64,000 nucleotides of DNA from Polaribacter sp. WD7 (GTDB lineage: Bacteria; Bacteroidota; Bacteroidia; Flavobacteriales; Flavobacteriaceae): NCBI RefSeq assembly GCF_003335085.1, contig NZ_QPEJ01000017.1:186001-250000 (forward strand), in the 5' to 3' direction. Below the pieces are notes generated by a model. The model had not been told where the DNA came from, did not search any database, and was given only the letters and a program-made list of their open reading frames with translations. Made by a program: the position numbers and the translations under genes. This document shows, one piece after another, positions 34,708 to 44,876 of the stretch; positions within the stretch are counted from its first letter, which is position 1, and every line of letters begins with the position of its first letter.

Positions 34708-37314
34708 TTAATTCTCTACCAAATCAGATTGATTTCTAAAAACCAATTGGTCATCAAAAGCATCTAATAAAATGATGCTATCTGTTGTAATTTTTCCAGC
34801 TAAAATTTCTTTAGACAATTGATTTAAAACTTCTTTTTGAATGACTCTTTTTACAGGTCTTGCACCAAATTCTGGTTGATATCCCTTCTTAGCTAAATAT
34901 TTGATAGCTTCATCTGTAGCATCTAAAGTTATCTCTTGTTTACCAATCATTTTTTTGAGTTGATCTAACTGCAAGCTTACAATCTGGAAAATATCTTTTT
35001 GATTCAGTGGTGTAAACATAATAACATCATCAATTCGGTTTAAAAATTCTGGTCTTACAGATTGCTTTAACAAACCTAAGACTTCAATTTTAGCCAACTC
35101 TGTTACTGCATCTATATCTGCTTTAGCATCTGCAAATTTTTCTTGAATAATATGACTTCCCATATTAGAGGTCATAATGATGATGGTATTTTTAAAATCT
35201 GCCACACGCCCTTTGTTGTCAGTTAATCTTCCTTCATCTAAAACTTGTAACAAAATATTAAAAGTGTCTGGATGTGCTTTTTCAATTTCATCTAGCAATA
35301 CTACAGAATAAGGTCTTCTTCTAACAGCTTCTGTCAATTGTCCGCCTTCATCATAACCAACATATCCAGGAGGTGCACCAACCAATCTACTTACAGAGTG
35401 GCGCTCTTGGTATTCGCTCATATCAATTCTTGTCATCGCATTTTCATCATCAAACAAATACTCAGCTAACGCTTTGGCTAATTCTGTTTTACCAACACCT
35501 GTTGTACCTAAAAATAAAAAGCTACCTATAGGTTTAGATGGGTTTTGTAAACCAGCTTTAGAACGTCTAACTGCATCTGAAATTGCAACAATAGCTTCTT
35601 CTTGACCCACAACTCTTTTGTGCAATTGATGTTCTAATTTCAATAATTTTTCACGTTCAGATTGAATCATTTTTGTAAGAGGAATACCTGTCCATTTTGC
35701 AATAATTTCTGCTATGTCTTCATAAGTAACTTCTTCTTTAATTAAAGAACTACCATTCTGATTTTGAGCTAATATTTCTTGATATTCTTCAAGTTTATTT
35801 TGAGCTTCTTTTATCTTACCATATCTAATTTCTGCAACTTTACCATAATCTCCTTCTCGTTCTGCTTTTTCTGCTTCAATTTTAAAATTTTCAATATTAG
35901 ATTTTGCAATCTGAATATTGTCTACAACCTCTTTTTCAGATTTCCATTTCGCATTAATTGTATTTCTTTCTTCTTTAAAGTTTGCCAACTCAGAACGTAA
36001 AGATTTTAGTTTTACTTCGTCTTTTTCTCGTTTAATCGCTTCAATTTCAATTTCTAACTGCATTATTTTACGATCTAAAACGTCTAATTCTTCAGGTTTA
36101 GAGTTGATTTCCATACGTAATTTAGAAGCAGCTTCATCCATTAAATCTATGGCTTTATCTGGTAAAAAACGATTGGTTATATAACGTTGAGATAACTCTA
36201 CCGCCCCAATAATAGCTTCGTCTTTGATACGAACTTTATGATGTGTTTCATATTTTTCTTTAATTCCTCTTAATATAGAAATGGCACTTTCTGTATCTGG
36301 CTCATCAACTAAAACCTTTTGAAAACGACGCTCTAAAGCTTTGTCTTTTTCGAAATATTTTTGATATTCATCTAAGGTAGTTGCACCAATAGCGCGCAAC
36401 TCTCCTCTAGCCAAAGCAGGTTTCAAAATATTTGCTGCGTCCATAGCTCCTTGTCCACCACCAGCACCTACAAGCGTATGAATTTCATCAATAAAAAGCA
36501 CAATATCTCCTTCTGAAGTAGTTACTTCTTTTATGACAGATTTTAAACGTTCTTCAAATTCACCTTTATATTTTGCCCCAGCAATTAAGGCGCCCATATC
36601 TAAAGAAAAAATAAGTTTATCTCTTAAGTTTTCTGGTACATCACCATCTACGATTCTATGTGCTAAACCTTCTGCTATAGCAGTTTTACCAGTACCAGGT
36701 TCTCCAACTAAAATAGGGTTGTTTTTAGTTCTACGAGATAGAATTTGTAGTAATCTTCTAATTTCTTCATCTCTACCTATTACTGGATCTAACTTTCCGT
36801 TTTGAGCTAATTCGTTTAAATTTTTTGCATATTTAGTTAGCGCGTTATAGGTTTCTTCTGCGCTTTGAGAAGTTACTCTTTCTCCTTTACGTAATTCATC
36901 AATAGCCGATTTTAAATTTTTTTCTGTCACTCCTTGATCTTTTAAAACCTGAGCAATATTAGATTTTGATTTAAAAATGGCTAAAATTAAATGCGCTATA
37001 GAAACATAATCATCTTTCATTTTAGTAGCAATGATAGACGCTTCATTTAGTGTTTTACTAGCTTCTCTAGATAGCATTAAATCTACTCCGGTTACTTTAG
37101 CAAAACTTTGCAATTGTTTGTCTAGTATTTGGCTAACAATAGCAATATTGATATTCAATTTTTTCAATAGAAAAGGAAGTACATTTTCATCAACTTGTGT
37201 TAAAGCTTTAAAAATATGTTCGTTTTCTATTTGGTTATGACCAAAACCTTGCGCAATCTGTTGCGCCATTTGTATGGTCTCCTGAGATTTTGTTGTATAA
37301 TTATTAAAATTCAT
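34708..37314 (-). CDS. clpB: ATP-dependent chaperone ClpB
   Basis: Disaggregase of 868 residues. It has an N-terminal double Clp_N domain (about 1-145), AAA+ domain 1 with Walker A GEPGTGKT near 205, the coiled-coil middle domain (about 410-525, EIEIEAIKREKDEVKLKSL), AAA+ domain 2 with Walker A GTTGVGKT near 605, and the C-terminal D2-small domain. Works with DnaK to rescue aggregates. The frame extends to 37380, but MNFNNYTTKSQE is the family start. No CIRCE-like or clear heat-shock site was identified. Confidence 0.96.
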   Translation of the reverse strand: MNFNNYTTKSQETIQMAQQIAQGFGHNQIENEHIFKALTQVDENVLPFLLKKLNINIAIVSQILDKQLQSFAKVTGVDLMLSREASKTLNEASIIATKMKDDYVSIAHLILAIFKSKSNIAQVLKDQGVTEKNLKSAIDELRKGERVTSQSAEETYNALTKYAKNLNELAQNGKLDPVIGRDEEIRRLLQILSRRTKNNPILVGEPGTGKTAIAEGLAHRIVDGDVPENLRDKLIFSLDMGALIAGAKYKGEFEERLKSVIKEVTTSEGDIVLFIDEIHTLVGAGGGQGAMDAANILKPALARGELRAIGATTLDEYQKYFEKDKALERRFQKVLVDEPDTESAISILRGIKEKYETHHKVRIKDEAIIGAVELSQRYITNRFLPDKAIDLMDEAASKLRMEINSKPEELDVLDRKIMQLEIEIEAIKREKDEVKLKSLRSELANFKEERNTINAKWKSEKEVVDNIQIAKSNIENFKIEAEKAEREGDYGKVAEIRYGKIKEAQNKLEEYQEILAQNQNGSSLIKEEVTYEDIAEIIAKWTGIPLTKMIQSEREKLLKLEHQLHKRVVGQEEAIVAISDAVRRSKAGLQNPSKPIGSFLFLGTTGVGKTELAKALAEYLFDDENAMTRIDMSEYQERHSVSRLVGAPPGYVGYDEGGQLTEAVRRRPYSVVLLDEIEKAHPDTFNILLQVLDEGRLTDNKGRVADFKNTIIIMTSNMGSHIIQEKFADAKADIDAVTELAKIEVLGLLKQSVRPEFLNRIDDVIMFTPLNQKDIFQIVSLQLDQLKKMIGKQEITLDATDEAIKYLAKKGYQPEFGARPVKRVIQKEVLNQLSKEILAGKITTDSIILLDAFDDQLVFRNQSDLVEN

Positions 37315-37418
37315 AATTCTTTTTTTATTTTCCTCTAGTAAGTCAATTATAATACCATCAATATAAAAAATCGAAAACAAGTCAATTTGTCTTGCAATTA
37401 AGCATGTAAACTGACTTT

Positions 37419-37445
37419 TTGACTGATGAAAGTTTTATATCTTTA
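37419..37445 (+). promoter_or_regulatory. Weak promoter candidate for ytxJ
   Basis: TTG at 37419-37421 and TATCTTTA at 37438-37445 (7 of 8 positions of TAnnTTTG), spaced 16 bases; the start codon is at 37470. Confidence 0.35.
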
Positions 37446-37469
37446 CGACGACTTATAAAGAAAATACAA

Positions 37470-37871
37470 ATGGGATTATTAAATAGTATGTTTGGAAATA
37501 AAAAAAATAAAGAGCCTAAAGTAGTACGTAAATCGAATCTTAATTGGATTCCGTTAACTTCTTTAGATCAATTAAAGACAATCAAAGAACAATCTAAAAC
37601 GGAATCTATACTTATTTTTAAACACTCTACACGTTGTGGTGTTAGTAGTATGGTTATCAAGCAATTTGAAGCTTTATTTCAGGAAGAACATCAACGTTTA
37701 AAGGTGTATTATTTAGATTTATTAAACTACAGAAACATTTCTGATGAAGTAGGGTATACCTTTCAGGTAATGCATCAATCTCCACAATTAATTGTTGTAA
37801 AAAACGGAGTAACTGTGCTTCATACTTCACATTATGATATCACTACTGTAGATTTAACAAGATTTCTATAG
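37470..37871 (+). CDS. ytxJ: Bacillithiol system redox-active protein YtxJ
   Basis: Monothiol thioredoxin-fold protein of 133 residues. The motif FKHSTRCGVSSMVIKQFE near 50-66 with a single Cys is the YtxJ signature; QVMHQSPQLIVVKNGV holds the cis-Pro. Thought to act as a bacilliredoxin that removes bacillithiol from proteins. It fits the bshA gene at the other end of the window. Upstream in-frame codons (from 37419) lie in the promoter region and are not used. Confidence 0.88.
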   Translation: MGLLNSMFGNKKNKEPKVVRKSNLNWIPLTSLDQLKTIKEQSKTESILIFKHSTRCGVSSMVIKQFEALFQEEHQRLKVYYLDLLNYRNISDEVGYTFQVMHQSPQLIVVKNGVTVLHTSHYDITTVDLTRFL

Positions 37872-37924
37872 CATAAACTTGCATAAAACCTTATTTAAAT
37901 CGTATTTTTGTGTCTTAAATTTTT

Positions 37925-39481
37925 ATGCTCTTGGCAGATACAAATACGACAAACACTACAACAGGTAAAGAATTATACGGTTATCAAAAAGATGCGCTTC
38001 ATGAAATTTTTAAGCGCTTTGAAACTGCCCCAGCAGATTACCATTTGCTGTATCAATTGCCTACCGGTGGTGGTAAAACAGTAATCTTTTCTGAAATTGT
38101 TAGACGTTATTTAGAAACTTTTAAAAAGAAAGTTTTAGTCTTAACGCATAGAATAGAATTAAGTAAGCAGACTTCTAGAATGCTTGGTGAGTTTGGCGTT
38201 ACAAATAAGATTATAAATTCGACCGCAAAATTAGATGATCAGCATGATTTTGACTGTTTTGTGGCTATGGTAGAAACGCTAAAAAACCGCCTAAATGATG
38301 ATAAATTAGATATTTCAGACATAGGTTTGGTAATTGTAGATGAAGCACATTACAATTCTTTTACAAAAATATTTAAGTTTTTTAACAACTCTTTTATTCT
38401 AGGTGTTACAGCAACTCCTTTAAGCTCTAACATAAAATTACCTATGTATGAGAACTATCAAGAGCTGTTTGTAGGAGAATCCATTCAAGATTTAATAGAT
38501 AGTGGTTATTTAGCCAAGGCCAACATGTACTCTTACAATGTAGGTTTAACTTCTTTAGAGGTAGGTGCTAATGGAGATTATACTGTAAAATCATCAGAAG
38601 ATTTATATACCAATTCAGACATGTTGTCTAAATTAGTTTCTGCATATGAAGAAACTGCTAAAGGAAAAAAGACTTTAATTTTTAACAATGGTATACATAC
38701 CTCTATTCAAGTTTTTCATGCCTTTAAAAAGGCAGGATATCCTATTGCACATTTAGACAATACCAATACTAAAAAAGAACGCGAGTTAATTTTACGTTGG
38801 TTTCATAAAACACCAAATGCAATTATTACATCTGTAAGTATCTTAACCACTGGTTTTGATGAGCCTAGTATAGAAGCTATAATATTGAATAGAGCAACAA
38901 AATCGTTAACCTTATACTACCAGATGATTGGGCGTGGTTCTCGTATTTTTGGAAATAAAAGTACGTTTGATGTTATAGATTTAGGAAATAATTTTTACAG
39001 ATTTGGACCTTGGGGTGCAGATTTAGATTGGCAAAAAATGTTTAGAGCGCCAGATTATTATCTAAACGCTATACTTTCTGATGAAGAAATTGAAAGCACT
39101 TTTCGTTACGAACTACCCGCAGATGTAAAAAAAGAATTTGCAAAGTCTGAAGACACTTATTTTGATATGAAAAAAGTGTATATAGACACTATTAGAGCGG
39201 GAGAATCTTCTAAACGTGTATTGGAGAAATCTATAGAACACCATGCAAAAATGTGTATAGAAAACAGCGAAGATGTATTTGATGCTTTAATTCTTTCTAA
39301 AAAATTAGGTGAAGAAATAGACGACAGAATCAACAGATACGCAAAATGTATTTCTAAAAGTACCCATAACTTCGTTACTTGGTTAAAAGACGACTATCGT
39401 AAAAAATTACATACATATCTTAGAAATAATTTTGATAGAGACTTTGAGAAAATATTTGGGCATCCACCTTTGGATGAATAA
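37925..39481 (+). CDS. DEAD/DEAH-box superfamily II helicase
   Basis: Helicase of 518 residues. Motif Q-like YGYQKDALHEIF near 19, Walker A LPTGGGKT near 45, DEAH box VIVDEAHYN near 140, motif III TATPLS, and motif VI YYQMIGRGSRIF near 335 are present. The last 150 residues are helical and of unknown type. It is a ResIII/RadD-like enzyme, so a DNA repair role is the most likely; no restriction or defence genes surround it. Starts 53 bases after ytxJ. Confidence 0.87.
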   Translation: MLLADTNTTNTTTGKELYGYQKDALHEIFKRFETAPADYHLLYQLPTGGGKTVIFSEIVRRYLETFKKKVLVLTHRIELSKQTSRMLGEFGVTNKIINSTAKLDDQHDFDCFVAMVETLKNRLNDDKLDISDIGLVIVDEAHYNSFTKIFKFFNNSFILGVTATPLSSNIKLPMYENYQELFVGESIQDLIDSGYLAKANMYSYNVGLTSLEVGANGDYTVKSSEDLYTNSDMLSKLVSAYEETAKGKKTLIFNNGIHTSIQVFHAFKKAGYPIAHLDNTNTKKERELILRWFHKTPNAIITSVSILTTGFDEPSIEAIILNRATKSLTLYYQMIGRGSRIFGNKSTFDVIDLGNNFYRFGPWGADLDWQKMFRAPDYYLNAILSDEEIESTFRYELPADVKKEFAKSEDTYFDMKKVYIDTIRAGESSKRVLEKSIEHHAKMCIENSEDVFDALILSKKLGEEIDDRINRYAKCISKSTHNFVTWLKDDYRKKLHTYLRNNFDRDFEKIFGHPPLDE

Positions 39482-39527
39482 CAATTTTAAAGCGCTTTAA
39501 CAAGTACATTTATTATTTTGATTATTT

Positions 39528-40349
39528 TTAATTTTTATATGGGAGTTGCATTCCAGAATTTGTTGTGCATTTGATATCTATAGAAACGTCGAACGTTTCG
39601 CTTACAGAGCTTCCATCGCATTTATCGGCAATTACTTTTAACTTAAATTTACTTATTCGGTTTGTATTAGTTGGAGGTGTAATAGTAAACTCATCACTAA
39701 GCCTAACTAAACCATCAGAACTAGAATTGGTATATTGAAAATATTTGGTAGTTGTTGACCCTAAGGTTCCATTTGAGAAAACAGGTCTATATTCTAACCT
39801 ATAATTCAATATATTGTCTGACTTTCTAATATCTAATACTGGATCTGTAACATCTCCAAAACACAATCTATGTTTTGTGGAATCTGTAATTGTATTTAAA
39901 TCATTATTTTCTGTAAGATATACTTCTAGATTACTATTTAAATAATTTGACGATGTTGGCCAACCAAATTGTTGAGACTGACAACTGGTTGCCCCCCCTG
40001 CAAAACCAAATTTTATGTAAAATGCCTGAATTGCTCCCGGTGTATTAAAACACCAACTAAAATAAGGTTGACCTAACTGATTAACACCATTATAAACAAA
40101 AGTTCCTAATGGTGTTGATGGTGAAAGTTGTTCGTAAACAAAATAAGTGTCAGTTCCAACATTAAAACCATTGGGAAAACCATTGGGTAATGTTAATGTA
40201 GCTCTATTTTGTGCACATAAAGAATTAGCACAAAACTCTGAGATTTGAACATCTATAGGATTTCCTGATAATGATAAACAGGTATTGGGTTGTTGACACG
40301 AGATCAGTATAAGAAAAAAAATAACGAAAAAGTAGTTTCTGATTTTCAT
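39528..40349 (-). CDS. Cysteine-rich lipoprotein of unknown function
   Basis: Protein of 273 residues with lipobox LILISC near 13-18. Eight further cysteines are spread through the body (for example EFCANSLCAQN, YFSWCFNTPG, TSCQSQQFG, HRLCFGDV, DKCDGSS, DIKCTTN), enough for four disulfide bonds, unusual for this window. Asn/Thr/Ser-rich beta-type sequence. I recognise no family. Single gene with an empty upstream gap. Confidence 0.7.
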   Translation of the reverse strand: MKIRNYFFVIFFLILISCQQPNTCLSLSGNPIDVQISEFCANSLCAQNRATLTLPNGFPNGFNVGTDTYFVYEQLSPSTPLGTFVYNGVNQLGQPYFSWCFNTPGAIQAFYIKFGFAGGATSCQSQQFGWPTSSNYLNSNLEVYLTENNDLNTITDSTKHRLCFGDVTDPVLDIRKSDNILNYRLEYRPVFSNGTLGSTTTKYFQYTNSSSDGLVRLSDEFTITPPTNTNRISKFKLKVIADKCDGSSVSETFDVSIDIKCTTNSGMQLPYKN

Positions 40350-40494
40350 GATATATTTGTTTAAATTTATTTATGCTAAATTCAAAAAAATGTCACAAAA
40401 ATTTTAAGGTGAAATACTGTTTATTAATGAGGAAAATTCCTTATATTTTTATATTATTTTAAAAAAGAATGATAAATATTAAATTGTTGGTATA

Positions 40495-40527
40495 AAAAAC
40501 CTCAATAGAATCTTGAGGTTTTTTTTA
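40495..40527. terminator. Terminator after fumarylacetoacetase gene
   Basis: AAAAAACCTCAA, loop, TTGAGGTTTTTTTT form a strong stem; it faces the end of the reverse-strand gene at 40540. Confidence 0.85.
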
Positions 40528-40539
40528 AAATTATATATT

Positions 40540-41817
40540 CTATTTCGCAGGCAATATTTTACCTACACATTCTCCAAAGCCAATACGTACTTTATCATTT
40601 TTACAATGTGCACGCATAACTACAGTATCATTATCGTTAATAAACTTTCGTTTGGTTCCATCGCTCATCATGATTGGGTTTTGTCCTTTCCATGTCAATT
40701 CTAACATAGAGCCAAAACTATCTTTTGTTGGTCCAGAAATAGTTCCAGACCCCATCATATCTCCAGCTTCAACAGGACAACCATTTACAGTGTGATGTGC
40801 TAATTGTTGCATCATTGTCCAATACATATATTTAAAGTTAGAATTGGCTACAACAGTTTCTTTTGCATTTTCAGGTTTAATGGCAACTTGTAAATGAATA
40901 TCATAACTTCCTTTCCCTTCTTGTTTTAAATAGGGTAACGGTTCGTGTTCTTGTTTTGGGTTGTCTACTCTAAAAGGCTCTAAAGCATCTAAAGTAACAA
41001 TCCAAGGAGAAATCGTTGAGGCAAAATTCTTACCTAAAAATGGTCCTAAAGGAACGTATTCCCAAGCTTGTATGTCTCTTGCAGACCAATCATTTAATTG
41101 TACCAAACCAAATATATACTCTTCTGTTTCTTCTATAGGAATTCTTTCTCCTAAAACATTTGCATCTGTTGTAATAAATGCCATTTCCAATTCAAAATCT
41201 AATAATTTGCTTGGTCCAAAACCAGGGCTATTACTTCCTTCTTCAGGTTTTGTTTGTCCATAAGGTCTTCTAATTGGAGTACCAGAAGGAATAATAGAAG
41301 AACTTCTACCATGATAACCTACGGGTATGTGCAACCAATTTGGCAATAAAGCGTTTTTTGGATCTCTAAATAAAGACCCTACGTTTGTAGCATGTTCTTT
41401 ACTAGCGTAAAAATCTGTATAATCTCCTACAGCAACGGGCAATAACATTTCAATTTCATCCATCCTAAAAATAATCTTATCTTTATGAGCTGCATTATCT
41501 CGTAAACTTCCATTTTTCACATCAAAAACTTCAGCAATTCTATTACGAACCAAGCGCCATGTTTTGCGTCCGTCTGCAATAAAATCATTCAAATTATCCT
41601 GCAAAAAAATGTCATCTGTTAACGGAATACCCTCAAAATAGCCCAACTGATGAAAAGCACCTAAATCTATGGCATAGTCTCCAATTCTGCTTCCAATAGT
41701 AATAATATCATCCCTAGTAATAAACACACCAAAAGGAATGTTTTGGATTGGAAAATCTGAGTTTTCATCCACTTTTAACCAAGATTTACGGTTAGGATTA
41801 TTTGCTGTTATTTTCAT
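40540..41817 (-). CDS. fahA: Fumarylacetoacetase
   Basis: Enzyme of 425 residues, last step of tyrosine breakdown, splitting fumarylacetoacetate to fumarate and acetoacetate. It has the N-terminal SH3-like FAH_N domain (about 15-115; FGVFITRDD) and the catalytic domain with YHGRSSSIIPSGT near 180, GFGPSKLLDFELEMAF near 210 (metal-binding Glu residues), LNDWSARDIQAWE near 250 and GDMMGSGTISGP near 370. The reading frame continues 15 codons up, but MKITANNPNRKSW is the better start. Other tyrosine genes are not adjacent. Confidence 0.95.
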   Translation of the reverse strand: MKITANNPNRKSWLKVDENSDFPIQNIPFGVFITRDDIITIGSRIGDYAIDLGAFHQLGYFEGIPLTDDIFLQDNLNDFIADGRKTWRLVRNRIAEVFDVKNGSLRDNAAHKDKIIFRMDEIEMLLPVAVGDYTDFYASKEHATNVGSLFRDPKNALLPNWLHIPVGYHGRSSSIIPSGTPIRRPYGQTKPEEGSNSPGFGPSKLLDFELEMAFITTDANVLGERIPIEETEEYIFGLVQLNDWSARDIQAWEYVPLGPFLGKNFASTISPWIVTLDALEPFRVDNPKQEHEPLPYLKQEGKGSYDIHLQVAIKPENAKETVVANSNFKYMYWTMMQQLAHHTVNGCPVEAGDMMGSGTISGPTKDSFGSMLELTWKGQNPIMMSDGTKRKFINDNDTVVMRAHCKNDKVRIGFGECVGKILPAK

Positions 41818-41955
41818 TTTATTGAATTTTATTTTTATCAAACCTACATATTTTTTTTTCATTTAAAGATAAAAAATAAGTGAAAACAGTAATTTTAACA
41901 GATGTTTAATTTGGATTGTTTTTAGATAGTAGCTTTTTAAAAATATCTACAAAAC

Positions 41956-41990
41956 TTGTTTTTTTACACCTTAGTTTTTTGTTATTTTTG
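41956..41990 (+). promoter_or_regulatory. Promoter candidate for glyA
   Basis: TATTTTTG at 41983-41990 matches TAnnTTTG; TTG at 41956-41958 is 24 bases upstream, slightly long. The ATG is 23 bases after the downstream element. Confidence 0.5.
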
Positions 41991-42013
41991 TACTTTTATA
42001 AAACACAACAATA

Positions 42014-43288
42014 ATGCAACTTGACAATCAAATTTTTGACTTAATAGAGGAAGAAAAAGAAAGACAACTAAATGGTCTAGAATTAATTGCTTCTGAGAAC
42101 TTTGTAAGTGATCAGGTAATGAGAGCACAAGGCTCTATTTTAACCAATAAATATGCTGAAGGTTATCCTGGTAAAAGATACTATGGAGGATGTGAAGTGG
42201 TAGATATTGTTGAGCAAATTGCTATAGATAGAGCTAAAGAGTTATTTGGTGCAGCATATGTAAACGTTCAACCGCACTCTGGCTCTCAAGCAAATACAGC
42301 TGTTTTTGCAGCTTGTTTAAAACCTGGTGATAAAATTTTAGGTTTCGATTTATCTCATGGAGGACACTTAACACATGGATCTCCTGTTAATTTTTCAGGT
42401 AAATTATACAACCCTGTCTTTTACGGTGTAGAAAAAGAAACTGGAATTTTAAATTATGATAAAATTCAAGAAATAGCAACTGCAGAAAAACCTCAATTAA
42501 TTATTGCTGGTGCATCTGCTTACTCTAGAGACATCGATTTTGAGCGTTTTAGAGTCATAGCCGATAGTGTTGGCGCTATTTTAATGGCGGATATTTCTCA
42601 TCCTTCTGGTATGATTGCTAAAGGTATTTTAAATGATCCTTTACCACACTGTCATATTGTAACCACTACAACACATAAAACATTACGTGGTCCTAGAGGT
42701 GGTTTGATAATGATGGGAGAAGATTTTGACAATCCTTTTGGAGAAACACTAAAGAGTGGTAAACCAAAAAAAATGTCTATGTTGTTAAATTCAGCAGTTT
42801 TTCCAGGTAATCAAGGAGGTCCTTTAGAGCACGTTATTGCAGCAAAGGCTATTGCTTTTGGAGAAGCTTTGACTGATGAGTTTCTACAATATCAAATTCA
42901 AGTAAAAAAGAATGCCGCTAAAATGGCAGAGGAGTTTGTAGACAAAGGTTATAACTTAATTTCTGGCGGAACAGACAACCACTGTATGCTAATTGATTTA
43001 CGTAACAAAGACATTTCTGGAAAAGATGCAGAAATTGCATTGGGTAAAGCAGATATTACTGTAAACAAAAACATGGTTCCTTTTGATGATAAATCTCCTT
43101 TTGTAACTTCTGGAATTCGTGTTGGTACTGCAGCAATTACTACTCGTGGTTTAAAAGAAGAAGATATGGTACAAGTTGTTAATTTTATTGATGAAGCTAT
43201 TAAAAATGCAGAAAATGAAGAAGCATTGCATGAAATAGCAGAAAGAGTATCTGAAATGATGAGTGCAAGAAGATTGTTTGTAATGTAA
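42014..43288 (+). CDS. glyA: Serine hydroxymethyltransferase
   Basis: PLP enzyme of 424 residues that interconverts serine and glycine and loads tetrahydrofolate with a one-carbon unit. Motifs: [11 protein letters not shown] near 22, [15 protein letters not shown] near 46, [11 protein letters not shown] near 88, [11 protein letters not shown] near 195, and the lysine-bearing [14 protein letters not shown] near 220. Length is normal for bacteria. Single gene with its own promoter and terminator. Confidence 0.97.
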   Translation: MQLDNQIFDLIEEEKERQLNGLELIASENFVSDQVMRAQGSILTNKYAEGYPGKRYYGGCEVVDIVEQIAIDRAKELFGAAYVNVQPHSGSQANTAVFAACLKPGDKILGFDLSHGGHLTHGSPVNFSGKLYNPVFYGVEKETGILNYDKIQEIATAEKPQLIIAGASAYSRDIDFERFRVIADSVGAILMADISHPSGMIAKGILNDPLPHCHIVTTTTHKTLRGPRGGLIMMGEDFDNPFGETLKSGKPKKMSMLLNSAVFPGNQGGPLEHVIAAKAIAFGEALTDEFLQYQIQVKKNAAKMAEEFVDKGYNLISGGTDNHCMLIDLRNKDISGKDAEIALGKADITVNKNMVPFDDKSPFVTSGIRVGTAAITTRGLKEEDMVQVVNFIDEAIKNAENEEALHEIAERVSEMMSARRLFVM

Positions 43289-43315
43289 ATTATAAACTTC
43301 TAAAAAATATAGTTA

Positions 43316-43347
43316 AAAAGCATCAAGTTATCTTGATGCTTTTTTTA
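43316..43347 (+). terminator. Terminator after glyA
   Basis: AAAAGCATCAAG-TTAT-CTTGATGCTTTT followed by more T: a 12-bp stem with a tetraloop. Confidence 0.9.
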
Positions 43348-43374
43348 TCTTTAAAATTCAATTAACATACTATA

Positions 43375-44625
43375 ATGGATACTTACGTTATTGCTACAAT
43401 TCTAATTTTTTTAGCTGCCATTTTTGGGTACATCAATATAAAGTTTTTAAAAATGCCTAATACTATAGGTTTAATGATTATTACGATCATTTTTACATTA
43501 GGTGTTTTACTACTAAGTTATGTTGACCCAACTTTACTAAATCTAGAAAAATCTATTATCGCTAATATTGATTTTAAAACCTTGCTTTTAGATGAAATGC
43601 TTAGTTTTTTACTTTTTGCAGGCGCATTACACACAAATTTTGAGCAGTTAAAAATTCAACGATGGCCAATTTTGTTATTCTCTACACTAGGTGTGTTAAC
43701 ATCTACGTTTTTAGTAGGAGGTATGATGTTTTTTATATTACAACTTTTTAATTTTACTATAGACTTTATTTACTGTTTGTTATTTGGAGCGTTAATTTCT
43801 CCTACAGATCCTATAGCAGTACTAGGAATTTTAAAAAAAGCTGGTGTGCCTAAAAAGTTAGAAACAAAAATTGTAGGAGAATCTTTATTTAACGATGGAG
43901 TAGGAGTTGTGGTATTTTTAACTATTTTTCAAATAGCAAAGTCTGGTGTTTCAAATACAAGCGTGCTAGATGTAATACAACTTTTTGGTCAAGAAGTTTT
44001 TGGGGGAATTGTATTAGGACTTGTTTTGGGCTGGATTTCATATCGATTAATGAAATCTATAAACGATTATGATATTGAAGTAATCATTACTTTGGCTGCT
44101 GTTATGGGGGGGACTGTAATAGCCCAAAAACTACATTTGTCTGCACCTTTAGCCATGGTAACAGCAGGTTTAATTATTGGAAATGATCGTGTCAGGGCTT
44201 CATCTATGTCTGAAATAACGGAAAGATATGTTGATAAATTTTGGGAATTGTTAGACATACTATTGAATGCAATTTTGTTTGTATTGATAGGTATGGAAAT
44301 GCTAATTTTAGTTTTAGATGGCAAATACATTTTGGCTGGTTGTCTTGCCATACCAATCGTATTGGTTTGCAGGTATATTTCTTTGTTTTTACCGATTCAT
44401 CTTTTTAAAGAAAAATTAGAATTTGTACCTAAAACTAATTTAATTATGACTTGGGGAGGTTTACGAGGTGGAATTTCTATTGCCTTAGCTTTAAGTTTAA
44501 CATCAGAAATGAACAGAGATTTAATTTTGGTAATTACCTATGTTGTCGTTGTTTTCTCTATTATTGTACAAGGGTTAACAGTTGGTAATTTAGTACATAA
44601 ATATAAAGAAAAAACGCATCAATAA
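43375..44625 (+). CDS. CPA1-family sodium/proton antiporter
   Basis: Integral membrane protein of 416 residues with about twelve spans. The unwound-helix region [19 protein letters not shown] near 141-159 and [14 protein letters not shown] near 165 (the ND ion site) are characteristic of NhaP/CPA1 exchangers; [18 protein letters not shown] near 360 is the other conserved helix. Likely exports Na+ in exchange for protons, useful in marine settings. No C-terminal regulatory domain. Confidence 0.9.
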   Translation: MDTYVIATILIFLAAIFGYINIKFLKMPNTIGLMIITIIFTLGVLLLSYVDPTLLNLEKSIIANIDFKTLLLDEMLSFLLFAGALHTNFEQLKIQRWPILLFSTLGVLTSTFLVGGMMFFILQLFNFTIDFIYCLLFGALISPTDPIAVLGILKKAGVPKKLETKIVGESLFNDGVGVVVFLTIFQIAKSGVSNTSVLDVIQLFGQEVFGGIVLGLVLGWISYRLMKSINDYDIEVIITLAAVMGGTVIAQKLHLSAPLAMVTAGLIIGNDRVRASSMSEITERYVDKFWELLDILLNAILFVLIGMEMLILVLDGKYILAGCLAIPIVLVCRYISLFLPIHLFKEKLEFVPKTNLIMTWGGLRGGISIALALSLTSEMNRDLILVITYVVVVFSIIVQGLTVGNLVHKYKEKTHQ

Positions 44626-44640
44626 TTTGATGCGTTTTGT
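44611..44640 (+). terminator. Terminator overlapping the antiporter stop codon
   Basis: AAAACGCATCAA-TAAT-TTGATGCGTTTT; the 5' arm contains the last codons of the antiporter gene and the loop contains its TAA. Confidence 0.85.
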
Positions 44641-44658
44641 GTAATTTAAGTTTCTGTA

Positions 44659-44844
44659 TTACCAATTTTTTATTTTGTTTGCAATTTCATCTTTGGTTTT
44701 ACCATATTTTTCTTGCATTTCTCCTATAAACTGATCTACTTTTCCTCTTTGTTCTATAGAGTCGTCATTAGTAGCATCTCCATATCGTTCTTTGAATTCT
44801 CCTTTAATCTGTTTCCAAATTCCTTCTTTAGTGTCTGTATTCAT
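44659..44844 (-). CDS. CsbD family stress protein
   Basis: Protein of 61 residues: WKQIKGEFKERYGDATNDDS and QRGKVDQFIGEMQEKYGKTKDE are the two conserved halves of the CsbD family, small hydrophilic proteins induced by general stress. Function in the cell unknown. Lies 32 bases after a second hydrophilic protein on the same strand, probably one transcript. Confidence 0.9.
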   Translation of the reverse strand: MNTDTKEGIWKQIKGEFKERYGDATNDDSIEQRGKVDQFIGEMQEKYGKTKDEIANKIKNW

Positions 44845-44876
44845 AATTTTCGTTTTTTTAATTAATATATCTTTAT

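Noticed and set aside
35779..37240. Several forward open frames antisense to clpB
   Set aside because: Shadows of the clpB reading frame with Phe/Ser-rich translations.
37925..39481. Helicase as part of a defence system
   Set aside because: Neighbours are ytxJ and a lipoprotein; no nuclease, methylase or other defence partner, and the motifs fit a general repair-type helicase.
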